From the NCBI GenBank assembly GCA_019420545.1, contig JAHZGZ010000105.1, positions 1 through 14,198 of the forward strand: DNA of 14,198 nt. Direction: 5' to 3'. Shown piece after piece: positions 1 to 7,092 of the stretch. A model generated the notes under the pieces. That model saw nothing but the letters and a program-made list of their open reading frames with translations. It was not told the DNA's origin and ran no database searches. Position numbers and translations under genes: made by a program. This DNA is from Bacteroidales bacterium. Its GTDB lineage: Bacteria > Bacteroidota > Bacteroidia > Bacteroidales > Muribaculaceae. Position 1 is the first letter of the stretch. Each line of letters starts with the position of its first letter.

Positions 1-1424
1 TTGTTGATCTTCAGCAGGCGCAGCACCGACTTATCCTTGTGGTGGGTAAGCAGTTCGCCGCGCTTGGCCAGACGTATGGCATAGATGCTGTAAGGCTCGA
101 ATATCTTAATCGTACCGTAGGAGATGGTGCTGACGATAAGCAGCGGCAGGAAAAGGTCGTAGCCGCCGGTAAGCTCGGCGGTAAGGAAGATAGCCATCAG
201 AGGTGCGTGCATTACACCCGACATCACGCCGGCCATCCCCATCAGAGCGAAATTCTTCACCGACAGGTCGAATCCGAGACCGATATTATTGAATAGATAG
301 GCAAAGAAGAAACCGGTCATGCAACCCATGTAGAGCGAAGGGGCAAACGTGCCGCCCACACCTCCGGCACCGTTGGTCGACGACGTGGCAAAGGCCTTCG
401 CCATACAGAGGCCGGCTATATACAACCCGATAACCCACACCACATTACGATCGGAATAGAATATCGAGCCGTCGACCACAGAGGCGGTATCGCCATTGAT
501 CAGAGAGGTGATAGCATCGTATCCTTCACCGTACAGAGGCGGGAAGATGAAGATAAGCACCGCAAGTATGCTGCCGCCGATCGCCGCGCGTACCCATGGA
601 TTTTTTATCTTGCCGTAGAAGCCTTCCATCATGGCCATCACACGTATGAAGTAAAGCGAGGCAAATCCGCATATTACTCCCAGCAGTATGGCGAACGGGA
701 TGCGTACGGTGAGGAAGTTCTCGCTCTGTGTAAAGAAGAACTGCACGTCGTAGCCGGTGAAGATGTAGGCGACAGAGGCGGCCGATACCGACGAGATAAG
801 GAGTGGCATCACCGATACGGTGGTAAGGTCGAGCATGAGCACCTCGAGGGTGAACAGCGCCCCCGACAGAGGGGCCTTGAAGATACCGGCCACGCCTGCG
901 GCGGCCCCGCAGCCTACAAGTATCATCAGCAGCCGGGGCGACAGGCGGAACATCTGGCCGAGCGTAGAGCCGATGGCCGAGCCGGTATATACGATCGGGC
1001 CTTCCGAACCTACCGATCCGCCGAAACCGATGGTGATCGAGGCCGCCACTACCGAGGTGTAGCAGTTGTGGGGTTTCAGACGGCTCTTGTTCTGCGAGAT
1101 GGCGAAAAGCACCTTGGTAACACCGTGGGAAATGTCATCGCGCACCACATACCGCACGTAGCAGCTCACAATCAGTATGCCTATAAGCGGATACACCAGA
1201 TATAGGTAGTTGCCCCCCGTAATGTCGATATTGAGAAGCAGTGAAGATGATATGTAATGTATGAGCCACTTGAACACCAAGGCCGCGAATCCACACACGA
1301 TGCCGACAATAAGGGCGAGGAACAGGATGAAATTTTTCTCCTTGATATGCTTCTCTCGCCACATAAGCATGCGGTAGAACCATGCGTTACCTGTATGTGA
1401 TATATTGTGCAGTACTGAACTCAT
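1..1424 (-). CDS. CLC-family chloride channel/transporter (3' end cut by window edge)
   Basis: Integral membrane chloride channel or Cl-/H+ exchanger of the inner membrane. I translated the minus strand from ATG at 1422-1424 and read 474 residues with no stop before the window edge. Visible CLC signatures are GSVGSEGP at about 137-143 (gating-Glu motif GxEGP, Glu141), GIFKAPLSGALF at about 180-191, and GGTFAPSLYMG at about 358-367 (the GxFxP chloride-binding motif). Many hydrophobic helices lie between residues 32 and 440, and a polar stretch after about 450 may lead into a C-terminal regulatory domain beyond the window. The position equivalent to the internal proton Glu203 of E. coli ClC-ec1 is Val195, and the GSGIP motif is replaced by ISHGV. 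It lies 24 bp downstream of the sugar transferase on the same strand, so it is probably co-transcribed with it. Family assignment is firm; channel versus exchanger is not. Confidence 0.93.
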   Translation of the reverse strand, partial: MSSVLHNISHTGNAWFYRMLMWREKHIKEKNFILFLALIVGIVCGFAALVFKWLIHYISSSLLLNIDITGGNYLYLVYPLIGILIVSCYVRYVVRDDISHGVTKVLFAISQNKSRLKPHNCYTSVVAASITIGFGGSVGSEGPIVYTGSAIGSTLGQMFRLSPRLLMILVGCGAAAGVAGIFKAPLSGALFTLEVLMLDLTTVSVMPLLISSVSAASVAYIFTGYDVQFFFTQSENFLTVRIPFAILLGVICGFASLYFIRVMAMMEGFYGKIKNPWVRAAIGGSILAVLIFIFPPLYGEGYDAITSLINGDTASVVDGSIFYSDRNVVWVIGLYIAGLCMAKAFATSSTNGAGGVGGTFAPSLYMGCMTGFFFAYLFNNIGLGFDLSVKNFALMGMAGVMSGVMHAPLMAIFLTAELTGGYDLFLPLLIVSTISYGTIKIFEPYSIYAIRLAKRGELLTHHKDKSVLRLLKIN

Positions 1425-1448
1425 ATATATTCTTATGTGTATTCCGGG

Positions 1449-2816
1449 CTAAACGCCCTTTCCGGTCAACACCGTGCGGATGGTGTAAATCATTATTTTT
1501 AAATCGGTGGAAAACGATATGTTTTCCAAATACATGAGGTCGTAGCGCAGACGCTGCAGCATGGCCTCAATATCGCTTGCATACCCGTACTTGACCATGC
1601 CGAGCGAAGTGAGGCCCGGCCTCACCTGCTGGAGCAGAGTGTAGTACGGGGCACGTGCCATAATCTTCTCGACGTAGTAGGCGCGTTCGGGACGAGGGCC
1701 GACCAACGACATGTCGCCGCGTACTACGTTCCAGAACTGCGGCAGCTCGTCAATACGGTATTTTCTCATGAAACGTCCTATGCGTGTCACCCGTCTGTCG
1801 TCGGGGGTACTCAGCTCGGGGCCAGACGCTTCGGCGCCATCCTTCATCGAGCGGAGCTTGTAGATGGTAAACGGCTTTTTGTTTTTCCCGACACGCTCCT
1901 GAGAGAATATGGCCGGGCCGGACGACTCACGGCGTATGGCAACAGCAAACGCCATTATCACAGGCGCCGACAATATCAGCCCGAGGGAGCCTATTACCAC
2001 ATCACACAAACGCTTGACGTTAAGGGTCGACTCCGAGGCCCGTGCGTGACCGATATTCACAAGCGGCTCTCCGGCAATCTTGTCGATACGCATCTGGGAG
2101 GTGAGCATGCGGTAAAGGTCGGGTGGAGTGAGCACGTCGACACCAAGCGGAAGTATGCGACAGAGGATATCGAGAGCTCCAGCACGCCCCTCTTCCTGTG
2201 GCATCACCACCAGGCAGTCGAGACGACGCACTTCCACATGATAAGCGAAATCATCGTCGAGCGAGAGACATCCGAGTATACGCATGCCGCTCCAGCGGCT
2301 TTCGCGGGCGAGGCGCCGCGCCATGGATTCAGTCTCATCTCCCGAGCCGACGACCATTGTGTTGCGCATCCATTTCCCGTCGGATACCTCACGGCGTACC
2401 CACGCGGTAAGGAGCGCACGACCGGCATATACCAGCACAAACAGAATCGCCCACAGATAGAGTATGAGCAGATATATCAGCAGGCGCCGGTGTATATCGT
2501 TATTCACCAATGCTATGACGAAGAATATGCCTGAGCCTGCCAATGTCGACAGGATGGTAGTTCCGAGTTCCTCGGAGCGCGATTTCAGGAACACATTGTT
2601 GTAGTAGCCCGACAGCCAGTAGATCCCTATCATCAGTATGGGGAAAAGTGTCTGCTCCATAATTACGCTCGAATCGAGCAGAAAGGCTCCGATAGTGCCA
2701 TAGGAAGCGGCGGGATCGATATAGTAACGCAGGATATTGTAAAGCAACACGCCGACAGCCGTCGTAAGGAAATCGACGGAAATATAAATCAGTCTATGGC
2801 GCTGCATCTGCGTCAC
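1449..2816 (-). CDS. Polyprenyl-phosphate sugar-1-phosphate transferase (WbaP/WcaJ type)
   Basis: Predicted initiating enzyme that moves a sugar-1-phosphate from a UDP-sugar to undecaprenyl phosphate at the inner membrane, the first step of an exopolysaccharide, capsule or O-glycan. 455 residues. Hydrophobic helices lie near 10-30, 55-70, 88-104 and 112-132. A soluble nucleotide-binding-like module (MVVGSGDETESMARRL from 154) follows, then a membrane hairpin at about 272-295. The C-terminal bacterial sugar transferase domain contains KLRSM (320-324), RIDELPQFWNV with the catalytic Asp-Glu pair (D356, E357), SLVGPRPER (370-378) and PGLTS (400-404). The GTG at 2814-2816 overlaps the preceding sua5 stop by four bases (GTGA); an ATG nine bases in (2805-2807) is an equally good start. 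No glycosyltransferase or flippase genes are nearby, so it is separated from the pathway it would start. The sugar specificity cannot be read from the sequence. Confidence 0.93.
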   Translation of the reverse strand: MTQMQRHRLIYISVDFLTTAVGVLLYNILRYYIDPAASYGTIGAFLLDSSVIMEQTLFPILMIGIYWLSGYYNNVFLKSRSEELGTTILSTLAGSGIFFVIALVNNDIHRRLLIYLLILYLWAILFVLVYAGRALLTAWVRREVSDGKWMRNTMVVGSGDETESMARRLARESRWSGMRILGCLSLDDDFAYHVEVRRLDCLVVMPQEEGRAGALDILCRILPLGVDVLTPPDLYRMLTSQMRIDKIAGEPLVNIGHARASESTLNVKRLCDVVIGSLGLILSAPVIMAFAVAIRRESSGPAIFSQERVGKNKKPFTIYKLRSMKDGAEASGPELSTPDDRRVTRIGRFMRKYRIDELPQFWNVVRGDMSLVGPRPERAYYVEKIMARAPYYTLLQQVRPGLTSLGMVKYGYASDIEAMLQRLRYDLMYLENISFSTDLKIMIYTIRTVLTGKGV

Positions 2817-3412
2817 GGCCGTAACACTGTAATTTGACCGTCACGGTCGATTTTCACTACTCTGGAGGGGAGCGACGCCGACATGTCGCCGCGTAGCGAC
2901 GTGCATACATAGTCGACCGCCTCGGTTATCTCGGGAGAAATATCTGAGAACCGCTGGGCCGCAGGTGCTCCGCTTATATTTGCCGATGTCGACACGACAG
3001 GCTTTCCGAACTCCCGGCAAAGGGCCGAAGCAAAGCTGTCGCGCGGAATGCGCATGCCTACACTTCCGTCGGCGGCAAGTACCTCCGGGGCAAGTCCTTT
3101 TCCGCCGTCGACCACCATGGTTGTCGGGCGCTGATCGGGATGCAGGATCATCCCGTCGGCGACAGCAGGAAGCGGCGCGGCATGAGCGCGCATCATGCAG
3201 GCATCGGCCACAAGCAGGATGAGAGCCTTGCTGTCGGCACGCCGTTTTATATCATAGATACGGCGCACGGCATCGCTGTCGGTAGCGTCACATCCTATGC
3301 CCCATACCGTATCGGTCGGGTACAGGATAGTGCCGCCGCGGCGCAAGACCTCACAGGCACGCACTATATCGGCGGAATATTCGACGGGGATGCTGTCACT
3401 ACTTTTATTCAT
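2813..3412 (-). CDS. tsaC: L-threonylcarbamoyladenylate synthase (Sua5/YrdC/TsaC family)
   Basis: Makes threonylcarbamoyl-AMP from threonine, bicarbonate and ATP, the first step of t6A37 modification of ANN-decoding tRNAs; cytoplasmic. The 199 residues form one YrdC domain: YPTDTVWGIG (31-40), the basic motif KRRADSK (56-62), RPTTMVV (95-101), STSANISG (141-148) and SRVVKI (183-188). It lacks the extra C-terminal domain of long Sua5 proteins, so it resembles TsaC in length. I chose the ATG at 3410-3412. An in-frame upstream ATG at 3475 would add 21 residues (MTNFVVRHIVCLRICDSSDTI), but it lies upstream of the transcription start expected from the promoter at 3463-3494, and the extra residues do not look like the family. 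The stop overlaps the sugar transferase start by four bases, suggesting translational coupling. Confidence 0.95.
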   Translation of the reverse strand: MNKSSDSIPVEYSADIVRACEVLRRGGTILYPTDTVWGIGCDATDSDAVRRIYDIKRRADSKALILLVADACMMRAHAAPLPAVADGMILHPDQRPTTMVVDGGKGLAPEVLAADGSVGMRIPRDSFASALCREFGKPVVSTSANISGAPAAQRFSDISPEITEAVDYVCTSLRGDMSASLPSRVVKIDRDGQITVLRP

Positions 3413-3462
3413 AATCGTGTCGGATGAATCGCATATACGCAAGCACACTATGTGCCGCACAA

Positions 3463-3494
3463 CAAAATTAGTCAATGAATCTTAATCGGCGAAA
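3463..3494 (-). promoter_or_regulatory. Bacteroidetes-type promoter of the sua5 operon
   Basis: On the minus strand a -7 box TAATTTTG (3463-3470, perfect TAnnTTTG) is preceded after exactly 20 bases by TTTC (3491-3494), a 3-of-4 match to the -33 TTTG. Transcription would start near 3457, giving a leader of about 45 bases to the ATG at 3412. The -33 region overlaps a perfect 12-base palindrome GCGAAATTTCGC at 3489-3500, which could be an operator or chance. Confidence 0.7.
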
Positions 3495-3549
3495 TTTCGC
3501 GCCGTCAAAAATCGCGCCCGCACATCAAAATCATTCCCGGAATCAGGAG

Positions 3550-4521
3550 TCAGTCGGCACATGAGCCATCGGGAAGGAGAGGTTCGCCGCGATATGGCTC
3601 GATATGGCTTGTGACGATGGTCGAGGCGCCGAATATGTCGCGGAGTTTGTTTTCAACATCCGACGCAATGGAATGTGCCTGACATACGGTAAACGATGGA
3701 TCTACCTTCAGATGCACGTCAATGATAATGGTCGAACCGTTGCGGCGCGTGCGCAGATGGTGGTAGGTATCAACACCTTGCGTAGCGGCTATAACGCGGC
3801 GTATACTGTTCTGCATGTCGACAGGAAGGGCTTCCTCAAGAAGCTCACGTATGGCCGGGATAGCCATTTTCGCACCTACAATCACTATAAACAGAGCCAC
3901 AATCATAGCGGCAACGGGGTCGAGCACACGGAACTGCGGGCCGAGCCACATGGCGCCGGCGACACCGACGAGGGTAGCCACCGAGGAGAAACTGTCGCTG
4001 CGGTGGTGCCAGGCATTTGCGACCAACGCACCTGAGCGGATACGTATCCCCGCGCGACGCGTATAGTGGTAAAGCCACTCTTTAATGACAATTGAGGCAA
4101 GACACATGGCAAGCGCGATCATGCCCGGTCGCGGCAACTCCTCGCCACGAAGGGTAAGCACCACATTATGAAGTCCGTCAATGAATATTCCGAGGCCCAC
4201 GATTATCAGGAGCACGGCGATAAGCATCGAGGCGAATGTCTCGTACTTGCCGTGGCCATACTCATAACGATGGTTGGCCTTGCGGTGGCTTACGGTGACC
4301 ATCACAAGCACAATCACGTCGGTGATGAAGTCGGAAAAGGAGTGTACGCCGTCGGCGACCACCGCCCCCGAGTTGCCGACGATACCGGCTACGACCTTAG
4401 CGGTACCCAACAGGGCGTTCCATACAAATCCCACCCATGTGACGTGGCGCGCCACCCGCAGCGCCTCATCGGCGGCCTGTGCGGATGTGGTATGTGAAGA
4501 TGTTCGATTTTCAGTGGGCAT
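3550..4521 (-). CDS. Cation diffusion facilitator (CDF) metal exporter, zinc-type
   Basis: Inner-membrane divalent metal/proton antiporter that exports Zn2+ or related ions from the cytoplasm. 323 residues with about six hydrophobic segments between 25 and 225. TM2 carries ADGVHSFSD (56-64), giving HxxxD with His60 and Asp64. TM5 carries NAWHHRSDSF (169-178), giving HxxxD with His172 and Asp176. HxxxD in both helices is the pattern usually linked to zinc-selective CDF members, whereas DxxxD is common in iron and manganese ones. The C-terminal cytoplasmic domain (about 230-310) contains GVDTYHHLRTRR and ends with TSHIEPY, typical of the dimerising metal-sensing fold. Full length for the family. 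It is divergent from the ATP-grasp gene and has its own promoter, and 137 bp separate it from sua5, so it is probably not part of that operon. Confidence 0.95.
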   Translation of the reverse strand: MPTENRTSSHTTSAQAADEALRVARHVTWVGFVWNALLGTAKVVAGIVGNSGAVVADGVHSFSDFITDVIVLVMVTVSHRKANHRYEYGHGKYETFASMLIAVLLIIVGLGIFIDGLHNVVLTLRGEELPRPGMIALAMCLASIVIKEWLYHYTRRAGIRIRSGALVANAWHHRSDSFSSVATLVGVAGAMWLGPQFRVLDPVAAMIVALFIVIVGAKMAIPAIRELLEEALPVDMQNSIRRVIAATQGVDTYHHLRTRRNGSTIIIDVHLKVDPSFTVCQAHSIASDVENKLRDIFGASTIVTSHIEPYRGEPLLPDGSCAD

Positions 4522-4547
4522 ATTCCTATTGGTTCGTGTTTAAACTG

Positions 4548-4555
4548 CAAAAATA
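4548..4555 (-). promoter_or_regulatory. -7 promoter box for the CDF gene
   Basis: Minus-strand TATTTTTG is a perfect TAnnTTTG box, 27 bases upstream of the CDF ATG (4521). I see no good -33 element at the expected 19-21 base spacing. It sits back to back with the plus-strand promoter at 4564-4595, so the two divergent genes share a 103-bp control region. Confidence 0.55.
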
Positions 4556-4563
4556 CCATTTCT

Positions 4564-4595
4564 TTTCAATAAACCGCCTATATGACGTAAATTTG
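4564..4595 (+). promoter_or_regulatory. Promoter of the ATP-grasp gene
   Basis: TTTC (4564-4567), exactly 20 bases, then the perfect -7 box TAAATTTG (4588-4595). Transcription would start near 4601, about 24 bases before the ATG at 4625. The architecture is the same (TTTC-N20-TAnnTTTG) as the sua5 promoter in this window. Confidence 0.7.
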
Positions 4596-4624
4596 CATCC
4601 AAAATTAAGAGCTTGTTTAAAAAT

Positions 4625-5761
4625 ATGGCGTGCATCCGACTGTTCAACCCTGAAAACGATATCATGCTCCAGTGGCCTGCCGAAGTCACTGCGGCGAGAG
4701 CACATACGCTCGGCGCGAATGTCGAGGCACTGCGCCGAAGCGGATCCATGCTGCCGGTGTGGTGGTCGGAACAGGGCGATGCTATCATAGTGGCGGAAGA
4801 GGATCGCGACATGTGCCGCACATGGCTTGAGGATATGGCGGCACTCTTCCCCACCCTTTCCGGCATTTCAACAGCCACAGACGCCGACGCAGGGAAACAG
4901 GGGGCGACGTGGGGATGGTCGGGCGACGCGGCGCGACATCTCATTGCGGCAGGAGCCGTATGCCCTACCCTCGCGGAACTTGAAGAGATGCGCATGCTCA
5001 GCCACCGGCGCACATCACTGAAGGTGATGGAATATCTGAAGCGCACTACCGACATCCCTCTGCCCGCGCTGCCGGCAGAGGCAGCCACGGAGACCGAAGT
5101 GGGGCGCGCAGCCCGAGAATTCGGAAGTGCATTCTATATGAAAGCACCGTGGTCAAGCAGCGGGCGCGGTGTGGCGCGCTTCGAGAGCATGTCGCCGCGT
5201 GCCATGGAGCGTGCGCGCGGCATAATCCGCCACCAAGGGAGCGTGATGCTTGAGCAGGCGCTTGACGGGGTACAGGATTTCGCCATGCTGTACCATATCA
5301 AAAACGGCCGAGCGGAATGGCGCGGCTACTCACTGTTTTTCAACACACACTCAAGCTACGGAGGCAACCTGCTGTGCACCGACGACGCCATAGAGCAACG
5401 GCTTGCCGACGCCGGGGCCGACCGTGGCGTGCTGCACACCATACGCGAGGCGACGGCGCGTGCACTGTCGGAGATAATCGGCACTCACTATACCGGATGG
5501 CTCGGCGTAGACATGCTGCTCACCCGCGACGGCCTTGTGGCGCCATGCATCGAAGTGAATCTGCGCATGACCATGGGTGTCGTGTCCCATTACCTGACAG
5601 AACGGATACTGGCGCCGGGCATCGAGGCTGTATACACGGTGGAGCCTCACCGGGAGGGTCGAGAAAACAATTCTCCGACAGTCATCGACGGGCGTCTGAC
5701 TGCCGGAGAACTTATGCTTACGCCGCCGGGGGCGTTTGATTTCAGAATCAGGGTGATATGA
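4625..5761 (+). CDS. Orphan ATP-grasp domain protein, substrate unknown
   Basis: The only plus-strand gene in the window. 378 residues from ATG 4625; a TTG at 4613 would add four residues and is less likely. The N-terminus carries RLFNPENDIML (5-15), a motif I associate with a Bacteroidetes conserved hypothetical family. The middle and C-terminal parts fit an ATP-grasp ligase: FYMKAPWSSSGRGV (170-183) with Lys173 as the likely ATP-binding lysine and a glycine-rich loop, VMLEQALDG (207-215) as the strand contacting adenine/ribose, and PCIEVNLRMTMG (307-318) with Glu310 and Asn312 as the expected metal ligands. GYSLFFNTHSSYGG (234-247) could shape the acceptor site. ATP-grasp enzymes join a carboxylate to an amine or thiol via an acyl-phosphate; here neither partner can be named. 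It has no operon partner, and base composition matches the neighbours. Confidence 0.85.
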   Translation: MACIRLFNPENDIMLQWPAEVTAARAHTLGANVEALRRSGSMLPVWWSEQGDAIIVAEEDRDMCRTWLEDMAALFPTLSGISTATDADAGKQGATWGWSGDAARHLIAAGAVCPTLAELEEMRMLSHRRTSLKVMEYLKRTTDIPLPALPAEAATETEVGRAAREFGSAFYMKAPWSSSGRGVARFESMSPRAMERARGIIRHQGSVMLEQALDGVQDFAMLYHIKNGRAEWRGYSLFFNTHSSYGGNLLCTDDAIEQRLADAGADRGVLHTIREATARALSEIIGTHYTGWLGVDMLLTRDGLVAPCIEVNLRMTMGVVSHYLTERILAPGIEAVYTVEPHREGRENNSPTVIDGRLTAGELMLTPPGAFDFRIRVI

Positions 5762-5828
5762 AAATTCAGCGAGGTTATCGCGGCTGGCTAAAGCGCCGCC
5801 CTCCCAGTCAGAGTCTATGACCGGAAGC

Positions 5829-5845
5829 GATATATACTGTATATC
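5829..5845. repeat. Short AT-rich inverted repeat between convergent genes
   Basis: GATATA-TACTG-TATATC, six-base arms with a five-base loop, in the 108-bp gap between the converging ATP-grasp and Ddl-like genes. It could be a weak transcription pause or a protein site; no T-run follows on either strand. Confidence 0.35.
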
Positions 5846-5853
5846 AACATTTT

Positions 5854-5874
5854 CCTGACGAAGACAGCGTCAGG
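5854..5874. terminator. Possible bidirectional terminator hairpin
   Basis: CCTGACG-AAGACAG-CGTCAGG, a 7-bp perfect stem with a 7-base loop, overlapping the stop codon (5870-5872) of the Ddl-like gene and facing the end of the ATP-grasp gene. No U-tract follows on either strand (minus side reads AAAATGTT), so it is not a textbook intrinsic terminator. Its position between convergent genes is the main support. Confidence 0.4.
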
Positions 5875-7066
5875 CCTTGGCGCCTTTGAGGCCGCCTTTG
5901 GCGCCGCCGGTGAGATTGAATATATTCTGGTCGTAGGAGACGGTCTTCATGCCCTCCTCGCGCTTGCGGCGCAGGGCGAGCTTTACAAGTTCGTCCATCA
6001 GCTTGTCGAAACTCAGTCCGGTAGCCTCCCAGAGGTAGAACGACAGCGAGCCGGGGATGGTGTTGATCTCGTTTACATAGATCTTGCCGTCGGTACGGTC
6101 GATCATCACGTCGACACGGCTCACGCCATGGCACGAGAGCACGCGGAAGGTCTCTCCGGCCAAACGCTGAATCTCGCGTGTGGTATCGTCGGGAAGTTCG
6201 GCGGGGATACGTTTCTGGCTCGACTGCATGCCTTCGCTCCCTTTGCCGCCGCCCATGTATTTTTTCTCGTAGGTAAGGAAATCGCCGCTCTTGATCGGCT
6301 CCTCAAGGACGGAGGTGCGGAACTCGTCGCAGTCGCCGAGCACCGAGCAGTTGATCTCCTGCATGTCGGCCAGCATATGCTCCACGATGATGCGTGTCGA
6401 GTAGCGTTCGGCGTCGTCGATGCGCGCCTTTAACTGATCGCGGTCGTGGGCCGACCCGATGCCTACGCTCGAACCAAGGTTGGCCGGCTTGATGATGACG
6501 GGATAGCCCAGACGCGTCTCGATCTTTTCGATGAGCGCGTCGCGCTGAGTGTGCCACTGCTTGTCGGTGAACCATACATAGTCGACCACGGGTACGTCGT
6601 TGGCACGGAGTATCATCTTCATGGTGATCTTATCCATGCCGTTGGCCGATGCAAGCACGTCGCAACCGGCATACGGTATGCCGATTGTCTGAAGCACGCC
6701 CTCGAATATGCCGTCCTCCATATTGGTGCCGTGGAGCACGGGGATCACCACATCGAGCTTTGCCACCGGCTTGACGGCCGACGAGGTGAAGAGCCCCTTG
6801 GGGTTGGCGGGGTAAAGATTGTAGTCGCCGTAGACGGGGCGCATGTAGACCTCGGTACACTGCTTGAGCAGTTCGGGTATGTGGCGGTAGTTCTTTACGT
6901 CGAACAGCGCCTCGCCGGTGTACCAGTGTCCCTGTTTGGTAATATAAATCGGGGTAACGTCATACTTGTCGCGGTCGATCGCGGCCATGGCCTGCGAGGC
7001 CGAAATCACTGATATCTCGTGTTCGGTGCTTCGTCCGCCGAATATCACGCCTATGTTGGTTTTCAT
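5870..7066 (-). CDS. D-alanine--D-alanine ligase-like ATP-grasp enzyme
   Basis: Cytoplasmic ATP-grasp ligase predicted to join two D-amino acids. 398 residues, longer than a compact Ddl (about 305-325). Conserved Ddl features, with residues: FGGRSTEHEISVISA (9-23, Glu15), HGTNMEDG (112-119) in place of the usual HGxxGEDG, NGMDK (142-146), VIIKPANLGSSVGIG (190-204, Lys193), EKKY in the omega loop (267-270), SRVDVMID (316-323), and NEINTIPGSLSFYLWE (332-347, metal ligands Glu333 and Asn335). Lys-Tyr in the omega loop is the pattern of D-Ala or D-Ser adding enzymes; VanA-type D-Ala-D-Lac enzymes have His there. The residue equivalent to Ser281 of E. coli DdlB, which binds the second D-Ala carboxylate, is Tyr344. 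A Gly/Lys/Ala-rich tail follows residue 386. Last gene of the hydrolase-MurF-like operon, 26 bp after the MurF-like stop. It could be the housekeeping Ddl, but context and subsite changes favour a specialised paralogue. Confidence 0.85.
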   Translation of the reverse strand: MKTNIGVIFGGRSTEHEISVISASQAMAAIDRDKYDVTPIYITKQGHWYTGEALFDVKNYRHIPELLKQCTEVYMRPVYGDYNLYPANPKGLFTSSAVKPVAKLDVVIPVLHGTNMEDGIFEGVLQTIGIPYAGCDVLASANGMDKITMKMILRANDVPVVDYVWFTDKQWHTQRDALIEKIETRLGYPVIIKPANLGSSVGIGSAHDRDQLKARIDDAERYSTRIIVEHMLADMQEINCSVLGDCDEFRTSVLEEPIKSGDFLTYEKKYMGGGKGSEGMQSSQKRIPAELPDDTTREIQRLAGETFRVLSCHGVSRVDVMIDRTDGKIYVNEINTIPGSLSFYLWEATGLSFDKLMDELVKLALRRKREEGMKTVSYDQNIFNLTGGAKGGLKGAKA

Positions 7067-7092
7067 ATTGACTGTAAGCTACTTAAATAAGA

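Noticed and set aside
3413..3475. An N-terminal extension of Sua5 from an ATG at 3475.
   Set aside because: It overlaps the predicted promoter and would begin upstream of the transcript start; the added residues do not resemble the family.
3489..3500. Perfect 12-base palindrome GCGAAATTTCGC as an operator.
   Set aside because: A single short palindrome with no second copy or adjacent regulator is not enough; it is noted only under the promoter.
5758..5820. A 20-codon reading frame (starting MKIQRGYRGWLKRR) overlapping the ATP-grasp stop by ATGA.
   Set aside because: The spacing looks like translational coupling and the peptide is basic, but nothing else supports a gene and such short frames arise by chance.
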